Shown one piece after another: positions 8,498 to 17,278 of a stretch of 64,000 nt of DNA; within the stretch, counting starts at the first letter, position 1; the number at the start of each line of letters is the position of its first letter. Under the pieces are notes generated by a model, which saw only the letters and a program-made list of their open reading frames with translations, had not been told where the DNA came from and did no database searches. The stretch spans positions 1 to 64,000 of the forward strand of contig NZ_JALHLF010000005.1 of assembly GCF_022832435.1 (NCBI RefSeq). Direction: 5' to 3'. The translations under genes were made by a program, and so were the position numbers. The DNA comes from Novosphingobium organovorum. GTDB lineage: Bacteria; Pseudomonadota; Alphaproteobacteria; Sphingomonadales; Sphingomonadaceae.

Positions 8498-8974
8498 ATG
8501 ACACTTTTGGACGAATTCAAGAAATTCATCGCCCGAGGCAACGTGCTCGATCTCGCCGTGGGCGTGATCATCGGCGCGGCCTTCGGCAAGATCGTGACCG
8601 CGCTCAACGAGAACGTCATCATGCCGGTGATCGGCTGGCTGATCGGCGATCTCGACTTCACGCAGTACTTCATCCGGCTGAGCGACATTCCGGCCGGCTA
8701 CACCGGCAGTCCTACCGATTACGTCGCGCTCAAGGCGGCGGGCGTGGCGATGATCGGCTATGGCATGTTTATCACCCAGATCATCAACTTCCTCATCATC
8801 GCCTTCATCCTGTTCATGCTCCTGCGCTCGGTGAACAAGGTCATCGACGAGATGGAAGCGAAGAAGAAGCAGGTCGAGGAAACCGCCGAGGCGCCCGCAG
8901 TGCCCACCGACCCGCAGCTCGACACGCTGCGCGAAATCCTCGCCGAACTGCGCAAGAACGAAGCCAGGTCCTGA
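8498..8974 (+). CDS. mscL: large-conductance mechanosensitive channel
   Basis: A 158-residue MscL, the emergency valve that opens under membrane tension during osmotic downshock. The N-terminus MTLLDEFKKFIARGN and first membrane helix (VLDLAVGVIIGAAFGKIV) are the family hallmark and line the pore. A periplasmic loop of about 40 residues follows, then TM2 (IINFLIIAFILFMLLRSVN). The C-terminal cytoplasmic helix starts with EMEAKKKQVEE. The ATG at 8498 is preceded by a purine-rich GGAAAGGG-type element; the open frame upstream lacks family similarity. It is divergent from lemA. Confidence 0.97.
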   Translation: MTLLDEFKKFIARGNVLDLAVGVIIGAAFGKIVTALNENVIMPVIGWLIGDLDFTQYFIRLSDIPAGYTGSPTDYVALKAAGVAMIGYGMFITQIINFLIIAFILFMLLRSVNKVIDEMEAKKKQVEETAEAPAVPTDPQLDTLREILAELRKNEARS

Positions 8975-9054
8975 TCCGTGCAAGCCCGATCGTGCGGGGG
9001 CGGCGGGTTGCGGCGCCCTTCCACGATTGCGCGTGGGAAGGCGCATGCAGCCAC

Positions 9055-9082
9055 TTCACATTCTGAATGAAAACCCTATATG
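9055..9082 (+). promoter_or_regulatory. candidate sigma-70 promoter of ssrA
   Basis: TTCACA at 9055-9060 and TATATG at 9077-9082 are separated by 16 bp, directly upstream of the acceptor half of the tmRNA. Transcription would begin near 9089. Assigned by position and consensus only. Confidence 0.5.
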
Positions 9083-9088
9083 GGCACT

Positions 9089-9450
9089 TGTCGGCTTCGG
9101 CCGACTATGACGATAAAGTGTGTCGTGCAATAGGCGCAGCGGACCCGGGGGCGGTACCCGGCGGCTCCACCACCACCCGTCCTGTCCCCTCGGCTGAGGG
9201 GCGGGGCAACCCAGTTGTCGCTGGGGTGATGACGGGGCCGAACTAGGATCGACGTGTGTTGAAAAGCGGTGCTTTCGTCCGGGCTGAGTAACCCGTTAAA
9301 GGCTCAAAACTCACAAGTGCCAACGACAACGAAGCACTCGCTCTCGCCGCGTAATTCTAGGGGCTAACGCCCTGAAGTTACAAAGCTAAAGCGCGGTTGG
9401 ACCCACCGGGCAACAGAAGCGGATTCCAGGGGCCCGGGGTGAGCCTGTCA
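9089..9450 (+). ncRNA. ssrA: tmRNA, two-piece circularly permuted form
   Basis: Rescues stalled ribosomes and tags their products for proteolysis. The acceptor half comes first and ends CGGCTCC-ACCA (about 9160-9171), with CCA encoded and a T-arm-like hairpin CCGGG/CCCGG just before. After a processed loop, the coding half begins GGGGCCGAACTAGGATCGAC at 9234. GGGGCCG pairs with CGGCTCC and includes a G3-U70 pair, the alanyl-tRNA synthetase identity signal. The tag frame begins at GCC 9319 and encodes ANDNEALALAA, stopping at TAA 9352-9354. Permuted two-piece tmRNA is known in Alphaproteobacteria. The outer ends and processing sites are approximate. Confidence 0.95.
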
Positions 9451-9649
9451 ACAGAATCACCCCACCTTCCTTTTTCGCGTTCGATCCCGGCATTCGGGTC
9501 TTGGCGCACATGCGTTGCCTGCGGCGTGCGACGCTGTTAGCCTCCCTCGAAATGATGCGGGCAACCAAAGTCCGCGCAGGGCCTTGTCAGGCTTCGCCTT
9601 ACGGTGCCGTCTATCGCCCGTGATCCGCTTCGTGCCGGAAGGATTTGCC

Positions 9650-10507
9650 GTGAGCCCGACTATTTTTGTCATCGTCCTGTGCGCCGCGCTGCTGCACGCA
9701 ACCTGGAACGCCATGGTGAAGGGGGCCGGGGACAAGTACGTGTCGACCGCGGCGGTGGTGATCGGTCAGGCGCTCTTCGCGCTGCCCACGCTGTTCTTCG
9801 TGCCCGCGCCCGATGCGGCGAGCTACCCGCTGATCCTGGCCGGGATCGCGTTGCATCTGGGCTACCAGTTCTTCCTGATGGCAGCGTATAAGGTGGGCGA
9901 TCTGACGCAGGTCTATCCGCTCGCACGCGGCAGCGCGCCGCTGATCGTGGCGCTGGTCTCGACCCTGTTCCTGGGTGTCGACCTCGCGCCCATGCAACTC
10001 GCCGCCATCGCGCTGATCGGGCTTGGCATCATGTCGATCACCTTCGTGCGCCGGGCCGATGGTATCCACAACCGCCGCGCGGCGCTGCTCGCGCTCGGAA
10101 CGGGGCTGTTCATCGCCTCCTACTCGCTCGTCGATGGCTATGGTGCGCGCCACGCCGGGACCGCGATCGGGTTCTACGGCTGGCTGACGATCGGCAACGC
10201 GATCGCTTTCGTCGCGATTTCGGCTCTGCGCCGCCGCGATGCGCTGGCGCGGGTGGGCACCCAAGGCCTGCCGGTGCTGGTGGTGGGCGGAGCGGCGTCT
10301 TACGGCGCCTATGCGCTGGTCATCTGGTCGTTCACCCAGGCTCCCATCGCGCTGGTGACGGCGCTGCGCGAAACCTCGATCGTCTTCGCGCTGTTCATCG
10401 GGGTGTTCGCGCTGGGGGAAAAGCTGAACCTCGCCAAGGTCGTCTCGACGATGGCGACGCTCGCCGGGGTCATCCTGCTGCGTTTCAGCGCCCGGCAGGG
10501 CGGGTGA
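9650..10507 (+). CDS. EamA/DMT-superfamily transporter
   Basis: A 285-residue integral membrane protein with about ten hydrophobic segments arranged as two EamA repeats, the drug/metabolite transporter layout. Repeat one begins IFVIVLCAALLHATWNAMVK; repeat two ends APIALVTALRETSIVFALFIGVFALGEKL, where ALRETSIVFA and GEKL are typical of the family. The GTG start at 9650 follows GGAAGGA by about 7 bp; the frame is open further upstream, but that part is polar and unlike the family. The substrate is unknown; relatives export amino acids and metabolites. It stands alone after ssrA. Confidence 0.88.
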   Translation: MSPTIFVIVLCAALLHATWNAMVKGAGDKYVSTAAVVIGQALFALPTLFFVPAPDAASYPLILAGIALHLGYQFFLMAAYKVGDLTQVYPLARGSAPLIVALVSTLFLGVDLAPMQLAAIALIGLGIMSITFVRRADGIHNRRAALLALGTGLFIASYSLVDGYGARHAGTAIGFYGWLTIGNAIAFVAISALRRRDALARVGTQGLPVLVVGGAASYGAYALVIWSFTQAPIALVTALRETSIVFALFIGVFALGEKLNLAKVVSTMATLAGVILLRFSARQGG

Positions 10508-10622
10508 CGCCGGAACGCGGGGCCAGGGGTATCTGCGCCTTGCTCCCGAAAGGGCGTGCTTCAGGCTGGCGTCGCGGTGGGGGCACTTCCCTTGCCCGTG
10601 CAGCACATCCGGTCTGCCCGCT

Positions 10623-10910
10623 TCAGGCGGCTTCCCGTCCGGTTTCGGCCATGGTCGGGGGCGGCGGGGACTGGGCATCGGCCCGTGCCAGCCTTTCGGC
10701 CTTTTCGTACTTGATGCAGTCGAGGATCTTGGCGCCGGCCATGAACACCGAGCCGGTGCAGGCGGCGAACAGCAGCTTGCCGCCAAAGCCGGGGAACTGC
10801 CCGAGGTAGACGCTGCCGCGCTCGATCGCGCCGGTCGCCAGGGCGTAGATGATCATGTACGCTTCCCAGTTGGTCTTGATTACAAACAGTCGGGCAACTT
10901 TGCGTAGCAT
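10623..10910 (-). CDS. small membrane protein, unknown function
   Basis: A 95-residue protein starting MLRKVARLFVIKT. Hydrophobic stretches occur near residues 14-34 (WEAYMIIYALATGAIERGSVY) and 45-60 (LLFAACTGSVFMAGAKIL), followed by a charged Pro-rich tail. ATG 10910 is placed 6 bp after GAGG; ATG 10916 would leave no spacing. The protein looks genuine, since its hydrophobic pattern and codon bias are coherent, but I cannot name its family. It is divergent from glcB across 284 bp. Confidence 0.7.
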   Translation of the reverse strand: MLRKVARLFVIKTNWEAYMIIYALATGAIERGSVYLGQFPGFGGKLLFAACTGSVFMAGAKILDCIKYEKAERLARADAQSPPPPTMAETGREAA

Positions 10911-11194
10911 TTTCATCCTCTTGTTCGAGACATGCCGCAGCAACGATCGTGCCAGTCGCGGGTTTGAGCCATTTGTAATGCCTAACAAACTCTTGTCTGT
11001 AAGCCATTCCGACTCATCGTGTAAGTGCAGGCTACACCATTCCGGTCGGATCCTTGCGCGAACCCGATCTGGCCTGTTGCTTTTGCCACCGCTTTGGGTC
11101 ATAGCGCCCCTAATCCTCCCCAGGGCATCTATGGTAATGTCTCAGGCGCTTCGCACGATTCGCGTTCGCAGCCTGCAAATTGGTGTGAGGATTT

Positions 11195-13315
11195 ATGACG
11201 AACAGGATCGAACGCTCCGGCCTGAAGGTCGATGCGGCACTGGCGCAGTTCATCGAGAAGGACGTTCTTCCCCCGATCGGTCAGGACGCCGAGGCGTTCT
11301 GGAACGCCTTCGCGATGCTCGCGGCCGAATTCGCCCCGCGCAACCGTGCGCTGCTCGCCCGGCGCGAGGATCTGCAGGCGCAGATCGACACCTGGCACAC
11401 TGCGCGTGCGGGCAAGCCGCTCGATCAGGGCGAATACCAGGCCTTCCTGCGCGCGATCGGCTATCTCGTTCCCGAGCCTGATGATTTCACCATCGGCACC
11501 GACAACGTCGATCCCGAGATCGCGACGATGGCCGGGCCGCAACTGGTCGTGCCGGTGCTCAACGCGCGCTTCCTGCTCAACGCGGCGAACGCGCGCTGGG
11601 GCTCGCTCTACGATGCTTATTACGGCACCGACGCGCTCGACGCCGCGCCCGCCAAGGGGCCGGGATACGATCCGGCGCGCGGGCAGGCGGTGATCGCGGC
11701 GGGCCGCGCGTTCCTCGACACCGCGATCCCGCTCAAGAGCGGCTCGTGGGCGGATCTCGACGATCCCGAGGTCATCGAACTGGCGAACGACCGGCAGTAC
11801 ATCGGCGAAACCGAAAAGGGCCTGATGTTCGCCAACAACGGCCTCTCGATCGAACTGGTCTTCGATCCGTCGAGCCCGGTCGGCCAGGCGGACCGCATGG
11901 GGCTTTCGGACATCGTGCTCGAAGCGGCGCTGACGACGATCGTCGACCTTGAAGACTCGGTCGCCGCGGTCGACGCCGAGGACAAGCTGGCCGCCTATGC
12001 CAACTGGCTGGGCGTCATTCGCGGGGACCTGGCCGACACCTTCGAGAAGGGCGGCAAGACAATGACCCGCCGCCTTAACGCCGACAAGGACCTCGTCACC
12101 GTCGCGGGCAAGCGCATGGCTCTGCCCGGCCGCTCGCTGCTGTTCGTGCGCAACGTCGGCCACCTGATGACCAATCCCGCGATCCTGCTGCCCGATGGCT
12201 CGGAAATTCCCGAGGGGATCATGGATGCGGTCATCACCAGCGCCATCTCGACACAGGACGTCCAGGGGCTGACCAAGTACGGCAACAGCCGCAGCGGGTC
12301 GATCTACATCGTCAAGCCCAAGATGCACGGGCCGGAGGAATGCGCCTTCACCAACGACCTGTTCAACGCGGTCGAATCGCTGCTCGGGCTCGACCGTTTC
12401 ACGATCAAGGTCGGCGTCATGGACGAGGAACGCCGCACGTCGGCGAACCTGGGCGCCTGCATCGAGGCGGTGAAGAACCGGATCGTGTTCATAAACACCG
12501 GCTTCCTCGATCGCACCGGGGACGAGATCCACACCTCGATGCGCGCGGGGCCGATGATCCGCAAGGCCGACATCAAGGGCTCGACCTGGATCGCGGCTTA
12601 TGAAAAGCGCAATGTCGCGATCGGACTGCGGCACGGGTTGTCGGGCAGCGCGCAGATCGGCAAGGGCATGTGGGCCGCGCCCGACCGGATGCGCGACATG
12701 CTCGAGCAGAAGATCGGGCACCCGCGTACCGGGGCGAACACCGCCTGGGTGCCTTCGCCCACCGCTGCGACGCTCCATGCGATGCATTACCATCAGGTCG
12801 ACGTGTTCGACCTGCGCGAAAGCATCGCGGCCGAGGATATTCCGGGCCTTGATCAGCTCCTTGCGGTTCCGCTGGCGCAGGGGGGCAACTGGTCCGAGGG
12901 CGAAGTGCGCGAGGAACTCGATAACAACGCGCAAGGCCTGCTCGGCTACGTCGTTCGCTGGATCGACCAGGGCGTGGGCTGTTCGAAGGTCCCCGACATC
13001 AACGATGTGGGCCTGATGGAAGACCGCGCGACCTTGCGCATTTCGAGCCAGCACATGGCCAACTGGCTGCTGCACGGGGTTTGCACGCAAGAGCAGGTCA
13101 TGGATTCGCTGCACCGGATGGCCGCCAAGGTCGACGCGCAGAATGCCGGTGATCCGCTCTACGAACCGATGGCCGGAAACTGGGACACAAGCCTAGCCTT
13201 CAAGGCGGCCTGCGATCTGGTGTTCAAGGGCGTCGAGCAGCCGAGCGGCTATACCGAGCCCTTGCTGCACGCGTGGCGCCTGAAGAAGAAAGCGCTCGTT
13301 CCGGCGGTCTGCTGA
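11195..13315 (+). CDS. glcB: malate synthase G
   Basis: Condenses glyoxylate and acetyl-CoA to malate, completing the glyoxylate shunt or glycolate use. The length of 706 residues matches the G isoform rather than the roughly 530-residue A isoform. Recognisable blocks include [35 protein letters not shown], the acidic segment [17 protein letters not shown] that precedes the active site, and [14 protein letters not shown] near the glyoxylate/Mg site. The start ATG 11195 follows GTGAGGA. It is a single-gene unit: a 284-bp upstream region separates it from a divergent gene, and a strong hairpin (13341-13364) lies just downstream. Confidence 0.97.
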   Translation: MTNRIERSGLKVDAALAQFIEKDVLPPIGQDAEAFWNAFAMLAAEFAPRNRALLARREDLQAQIDTWHTARAGKPLDQGEYQAFLRAIGYLVPEPDDFTIGTDNVDPEIATMAGPQLVVPVLNARFLLNAANARWGSLYDAYYGTDALDAAPAKGPGYDPARGQAVIAAGRAFLDTAIPLKSGSWADLDDPEVIELANDRQYIGETEKGLMFANNGLSIELVFDPSSPVGQADRMGLSDIVLEAALTTIVDLEDSVAAVDAEDKLAAYANWLGVIRGDLADTFEKGGKTMTRRLNADKDLVTVAGKRMALPGRSLLFVRNVGHLMTNPAILLPDGSEIPEGIMDAVITSAISTQDVQGLTKYGNSRSGSIYIVKPKMHGPEECAFTNDLFNAVESLLGLDRFTIKVGVMDEERRTSANLGACIEAVKNRIVFINTGFLDRTGDEIHTSMRAGPMIRKADIKGSTWIAAYEKRNVAIGLRHGLSGSAQIGKGMWAAPDRMRDMLEQKIGHPRTGANTAWVPSPTAATLHAMHYHQVDVFDLRESIAAEDIPGLDQLLAVPLAQGGNWSEGEVREELDNNAQGLLGYVVRWIDQGVGCSKVPDINDVGLMEDRATLRISSQHMANWLLHGVCTQEQVMDSLHRMAAKVDAQNAGDPLYEPMAGNWDTSLAFKAACDLVFKGVEQPSGYTEPLLHAWRLKKKALVPAVC

Positions 13316-13340
13316 GGACCGCTCTACGAGGCTTCCCTGA

Positions 13341-13364
13341 GGTCCGGCGCCCCTTGGCCGGACC
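13341..13364 (+). terminator. stem-loop after glcB, possible terminator
   Basis: Perfect 8-bp stem GGTCCGGC/GCCGGACC with an 8-nt loop, 26 bp after the glcB stop. There is no T-run, so it may stabilise the 3' end or assist factor-dependent termination rather than terminate intrinsically. Confidence 0.35.
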
Positions 13365-13591
13365 GCAAGCAACGGGCTTCCCTCTGTCCAGGTGGGAGGC
13401 CCGTTCGCGGTTGAGCGCCTGCGAATGGCGTCCAGGCAAGGAGCCTGGTCATGCCGGGCGCGAGGGTTTGCGGGTCCCGTGCGTTGGCCTTGGAACAGGC
13501 CGTTACGCGAAATTAACTGTCTCCTAAGGGAATTTACCGAAGAATAGGGCTCGTTTCGAAGCGAATCGCGACAGTCGGGGGGGACACGGCG

Positions 13592-14101
13592 ATGATGTTT
13601 CACAAGCAGCGCCTCGAAGCGCGTACGGTCCTTGCAGTGCAGGGCACGATGCGTTTCGGCGGGATCAGTCACGAAGTCACCTTGGGCAACGCCTCCTCAC
13701 GCGGGGTGCTGGCGCTCATTGATACGCCGCCGCCGCGCGGCACGCCGGTGCAGGTCCAGATCGGGGATGTCGTGCTTGACGGGCAGGTGCGCTGGCGCGG
13801 GCCAGGGCGCTGCGGGATTTCGTTGAGCGAGCCGATCGACGTCAATCGGCTTCTTTCGGGGCGCATCGTTCCGCTCGCCTTCGTGCCGGCGCATCAGTTC
13901 GACAGTTATCGTGGTCCTCAAGGGATCTTTCGTACGATCGTCAACGAGGGGCCGCTGGCCAATCGGGCCTTCAACGCGGTTCTGCTCGTTGCCGCCGTTG
14001 CCAGCGCGGCGTTCGCGCTGGCGCGGCTTGGCACCTCGCTCGATACCGCGCTGTCGATCTCGACGCACGACCTGCAAAGCTCGTTCACGCAGGCGCCCTG
14101 A
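13592..14101 (+). CDS. PilZ-domain protein with C-terminal membrane anchor
   Basis: A 169-residue protein. The PilZ c-di-GMP-binding signature is complete: RLEAR (7-11, RxxxR) and NASSRG (33-38, NxSxxG), followed by strands VVLDGQVRWRG and RCGISLSEPI. A single hydrophobic helix spans about 127-145 (FNAVLLVAAVASAAFALAR), leaving a short tail of some 24 residues. The domain would therefore sit at the inner face of the membrane as a c-di-GMP effector. The start ATG 13592 follows GGGGGG-rich sequence; a second ATG at 13595 is equivalent. No neighbouring gene indicates the output. The GGDEF-EAL protein at 37-39 kb could supply or remove its ligand. Confidence 0.78.
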   Translation: MMFHKQRLEARTVLAVQGTMRFGGISHEVTLGNASSRGVLALIDTPPPRGTPVQVQIGDVVLDGQVRWRGPGRCGISLSEPIDVNRLLSGRIVPLAFVPAHQFDSYRGPQGIFRTIVNEGPLANRAFNAVLLVAAVASAAFALARLGTSLDTALSISTHDLQSSFTQAP

Positions 14102-14121
14102 ACAGCGTGCCAGCGAGGCGG

Positions 14122-14829
14122 TCAGCCGGTCGCATCGCCAGATCGGCCTTGCTCGGCCAGGTGCCGATCCCATTGGGCGATAAGGCGTGCGCGCGGTGTA
14201 GGGTAGCGCTCTGCCTGCAAGGTCATGCGCCGTAGCCGGTCGGCGCGAAAATGCCGAAAGGCGCAGCGTTTCTCGCACCAGCCCACGACAATGCGCACGT
14301 CTTCCATATAAGCTAGGAAAATCGGCCAGATCACGCGCTCGCTTTGCCGCTCTTGCGCATCGACATAGCTTATGGCCAGCTTGCGGCGGTCGCGGATGGC
14401 CTGGCGCAGCGTGCCAAGGTCGATCGTCTCGACCGGCGGGGGGACGAAGCTCACCGGCCTCAAGGTCGCGTCGAGGACGATCGGGCGCAGCGTTTCGGGG
14501 ACGATTGCGGTGAGTTTGGCGATGAGATCGCGCGCGCCCTGCGCCAGTTGCGCATCGCCGCGCGCGGCAACCCAGGCCGCGCCGAGGACGGCGGCTTCCA
14601 GCTCGTCGGCGGTGAGCATCAGCGGCGGCAGGTCATAGCCCTTGTCAAGGACGTAGCCGGTTCCCGCCTCGCCGCGCACGGGCACGCCCTGGGCGAGCAG
14701 TTCGGCCATGTCGCGGTAGAGACTGCGCAAGGAAATCTCGAGTGTTTCTGCGAGCGAGGCCCCGGTGACCGGGCGCTGCGCGGCGCGCAGGATCTGGATG
14801 ATCCGGAACAGCCGTTCGGTTCTACGCAT
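14122..14829 (-). CDS. YafY-type HTH/WYL transcriptional regulator
   Basis: A 235-residue regulator. Residues 1-60 form a winged HTH (RRTERLFRIIQILRAAQRPV, then LAETLEISLRSLYRDMAEL). The rest is a WYL domain, with the core DRRKLAISYVDAQERQSERVIWP and the C-terminal RADRLRRM. WYL domains sense ligands that are often unknown. It is divergently transcribed from the GFA-type enzyme. A long inverted repeat (14849-14872) lies in the intergenic space, where an autoregulator would bind. Similar YafY regulators are often paired with small enzymes of this kind. Confidence 0.9.
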   Translation of the reverse strand: MRRTERLFRIIQILRAAQRPVTGASLAETLEISLRSLYRDMAELLAQGVPVRGEAGTGYVLDKGYDLPPLMLTADELEAAVLGAAWVAARGDAQLAQGARDLIAKLTAIVPETLRPIVLDATLRPVSFVPPPVETIDLGTLRQAIRDRRKLAISYVDAQERQSERVIWPIFLAYMEDVRIVVGWCEKRCAFRHFRADRLRRMTLQAERYPTPRARLIAQWDRHLAEQGRSGDATG

Positions 14830-14848
14830 TGTCTACCCTCCTGACACA

Positions 14849-14872
14849 CTGCTGCCATAACGGTGGCAGCAG
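14849..14872. promoter_or_regulatory. inverted-repeat operator candidate for the WYL regulator
   Basis: CTGCTGCCA (14849-14857) and TGGCAGCAG (14864-14872) are perfect 9-bp inverted halves around a 6-bp spacer, centred between the divergent WYL-regulator and GFA-enzyme starts. Its size and position suit a dimeric HTH protein controlling both genes. Binding is inference. Confidence 0.6.
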
Positions 14873-14929
14873 GCCTGTGGCAAGCCGGGCTTCCCGAACG
14901 TTTCGGTTCGATCACCAAAGGAGATTTCC

Positions 14930-15352
14930 ATGCACCGCGAAGGAGGATGCGCCTGTGGCGCCATCCGTTTCACCACCCAGGTCGCGCCGGTCGGCACGGG
15001 CGCGTGCCACTGCACTCATTGCCAGAAGCTGGCGGGCGGCGGACCCAACTATGTCGCGTTGTTCGCCAAGGGCGCGGTGGCGGTGACGAAGGGGCTGCCG
15101 GGGGTGTACCATGATAGTGGCGACAGCGGCGGGGCTGTCGAGCGGGCGTTCTGCACCACGTGTGGCACGCCGCTGTGGAGCGTGCCCGAACACGCGCCGT
15201 TCATGACCGTCAAGGTCGGTGCGTTTGACGAAATCGGCGATCTGGGGCCGGCGATGCACATCTACACCGCATCGGCGCCAGGCTGGCATCCGATTCCTGA
15301 CGACAGGCCGACCTTCGAACAGATGCCGCCGCGCGAAGCGGCGCCGATCTGA
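14930..15352 (+). CDS. GFA-family zinc protein (glutathione-dependent formaldehyde-activating-like)
   Basis: A 140-residue protein of the GFA/CENP-V fold. Zinc ligands are visible as CAC (7-9), CHCTHC (26-31) and CTTC (75-78), the normal cysteine pattern of the family. The segment QKLAGGGPNYVALFAKGAV is typical. Members bind zinc and sometimes glutathione adducts; true formaldehyde activation is proven for few, so the reaction here is unknown. ATG 14930 follows AAGGAGA with good spacing. It is the likely target of the adjacent WYL regulator. Confidence 0.88.
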   Translation: MHREGGCACGAIRFTTQVAPVGTGACHCTHCQKLAGGGPNYVALFAKGAVAVTKGLPGVYHDSGDSGGAVERAFCTTCGTPLWSVPEHAPFMTVKVGAFDEIGDLGPAMHIYTASAPGWHPIPDDRPTFEQMPPREAAPI

Positions 15353-15406
15353 GGACAGGACTTGATCTGGGCGGTCGTCCGAGGGGCCATCCGGACCGCG
15401 CGCGCC

Positions 15407-16225
15407 TTAGCTGAGGGCGCGCGCGATGGTCACGAATTCGGCTACCGAAAGCGTCTCGGCGCGGCGTTGCGGGTCGATCCCCAGCGATTCGAGCGCCTCG
15501 AGCGCGCCGGGCACGCCCTTCAGGCTCTGGCGCAGCATCTTGCGGCGCTGGCCGAAAGCCGCTTCGGTGATCCGTTCGAGCTTGCGCATCGAGACGCCTT
15601 CGGGCGCATCGCCGGGGACCACGTGGACGATGGCGGACATGACTTTGGGCGGCGGGGTGAACGCGCTGCGGTGCACTTTCATCGCCAGCTTCGCCTTCGC
15701 GCGCCACTGCGCGAGGACGGCGAGGCGACCATAAGCCGAGGTGTCTTCTTCCGCGACGATACGGCGCGCCACTTCCTCCTGGAACATGAGCGTGAGCGAG
15801 CGCCACTGCGGCGGCCATTCCTCGCCCGAAAGCCAGCCGGTGAACAGCGCCGTGCCCACGTTGTAGGGCAGGTTGGCAACGATGTGGTAGGGGCCGTCGA
15901 ACAAGCTGGCGGGAGCGATCTTCATCGCGTCGCCCTCGATCACGGTGAGCTGGCCGGGGAAGGCTGCCTCGACTTCGGCAAGTGCGGGCAGGCAGCGCCG
16001 GTCCATCTCGATCGCGGTGACCTTGGCGCCCGCGCGCAACAACGCGCGGGTCAGGCCACCGGGGCCGGGGCCGACTTCGAGCACGCTTTCGCCCTTGAGC
16101 GAGCCGGGAATCGCCGCGATCCGGTCGAGCAGCTGTTCGTCGAACAGGAAATTCTGGCCGAGTGCCTTCGAGGCCGAGAGGCCGTGGCGTGCGATGACCT
16201 CGCGCAGCGGGGGAAGCGCGCTCAC
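15407..16225 (-). CDS. rsmA: 16S rRNA (adenine1518/1519-N6) dimethyltransferase
   Basis: Dimethylates two adjacent adenines in the 3' terminal hairpin of 16S rRNA, a late step in 30S maturation. The protein has 272 residues. The SAM-binding motif LEVGPGPGG lies at 50-58, the catalytic NLPYN at 118-122, and the N-terminal [12 protein letters not shown] is diagnostic. The start is GTG 16225, which overlaps the pdxA stop as GTGA; the frame is open upstream but runs inside pdxA. It is the last gene of the lptD-surA-pdxA-rsmA series, an order also known from enterobacteria. Confidence 0.96.
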   Translation of the reverse strand: MSALPPLREVIARHGLSASKALGQNFLFDEQLLDRIAAIPGSLKGESVLEVGPGPGGLTRALLRAGAKVTAIEMDRRCLPALAEVEAAFPGQLTVIEGDAMKIAPASLFDGPYHIVANLPYNVGTALFTGWLSGEEWPPQWRSLTLMFQEEVARRIVAEEDTSAYGRLAVLAQWRAKAKLAMKVHRSAFTPPPKVMSAIVHVVPGDAPEGVSMRKLERITEAAFGQRRKMLRQSLKGVPGALEALESLGIDPQRRAETLSVAEFVTIARALS

Positions 16226-17256
16226 GCGGGGGCTCCCTGGGCGCGGGCCACGGCGCATTCGCCCGCCATGCGCAGCGCGGCGATCATCGCGCCCGCGCTG
16301 GCCTTGCCTTGCCCGGCAATGCCGAAGGCGGTGCCATGGTCGGGTGAGGTGCGTACCAGCGGCAGGCCCAGGGTCACGTTCACGCCTTCCTCGAAATCGA
16401 GCGTCTTGATCGGGATCAGCGCCTGATCGTGGTACATGCACAGGGCAACATCGAAGCGCTCACGCTCGTGCGCGGCGAACAGCGCGTCGGCCGGGTGTGG
16501 GCCGGTGACGGCAAGCCCTTCGGCCTGGAGGCGGGCGATGGCGGGTGCAATGACCTCGATTTCCTCGCGGCCCATGCGTCCGTCCTCACCCGCGTGCGGG
16601 TTGAGCCCGGTCACCGCGATGCGCGCTGCGGGCAGGCCGTAGTCGCGCGCAAGAGCGCGTGCGACGATACGCGCCTTGGCGCATATCAGCTCGGCGGTGA
16701 TGAGGCCGGGGACGGCGCTGAGCGGCTCGTGCACGGTCAGCGGCACAGTGCGCAGGCTGGGTCCGGCAAGCATCATGACCGCCGCCTCGTGCGCCATCGC
16801 GCAGGCATCGGCGAGAAATTCGGTCTGGCCGGGCTGGGTGAAACCGATCGCGGCGAGCCGGATCTTGGCGATCGGGCCGGTGACGATGGCGCTGGCCGCG
16901 CCGGTGCGGGCAAGCTGGGTTGCCTCGGTCAGCGAATGGAGCGCCAGACGCGCGCCCGAATCGTCGGGCGCGCCGAAGCTGGGCGCACAGTCGGCTTCGC
17001 CAAGCACCGGCAGCGCTTCGTCGAACACCGAAAAGGCGTCCGCAGGGCGTTCGATCTGGCGCACGGGAAGGGTGAGGCCGCGCGTTGCGGCGGCCATGCC
17101 CAGCGCGAGCGCGCCGCCGACCACGAAGAAAGGAGCGATCCCTGCCTCGCGCCGGCGCATCCACGCCTCGGCAATCAGCTCGGGCGCCACGCCCGCAGGA
17201 TCGCCCAGCGACACCGCGATCGGAGCCGGTGGGCGCGCGGCCATTTCCTGCATCAT
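16222..17256 (-). CDS. pdxA: 4-hydroxythreonine-4-phosphate dehydrogenase
   Basis: NAD-dependent enzyme of the deoxyxylulose-5-phosphate-dependent pyridoxal phosphate pathway. About 344 residues from ATG 17256; ATG 17244 (340 residues) is also possible. Typical blocks are [20 protein letters not shown], the metal-ligand region [15 protein letters not shown], and [20 protein letters not shown], then [14 protein letters not shown]. The start lies 22 bp after the surA stop. The 3' end overlaps rsmA by 4 bp (GTGA). Confidence 0.95.
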   Translation of the reverse strand: MMQEMAARPPAPIAVSLGDPAGVAPELIAEAWMRRREAGIAPFFVVGGALALGMAAATRGLTLPVRQIERPADAFSVFDEALPVLGEADCAPSFGAPDDSGARLALHSLTEATQLARTGAASAIVTGPIAKIRLAAIGFTQPGQTEFLADACAMAHEAAVMMLAGPSLRTVPLTVHEPLSAVPGLITAELICAKARIVARALARDYGLPAARIAVTGLNPHAGEDGRMGREEIEVIAPAIARLQAEGLAVTGPHPADALFAAHERERFDVALCMYHDQALIPIKTLDFEEGVNVTLGLPLVRTSPDHGTAFGIAGQGKASAGAMIAALRMAGECAVARAQGAPA

Positions 17257-17278
17257 GCGCGCAGCGCTTTCGGCGGCG

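Noticed and set aside
11129-13114. A 661-codon open frame opposite the malate synthase gene
   Set aside because: Its translation is Arg/Asp/His-rich without domains, and it is the mirror of a strongly GC3-biased gene. The + strand product is unmistakably malate synthase G.
14122-15352. Possible horizontally acquired toxin-antitoxin pair
   Set aside because: The two genes are a WYL regulator and a zinc GFA-type enzyme with native base composition, not toxin or antitoxin families.
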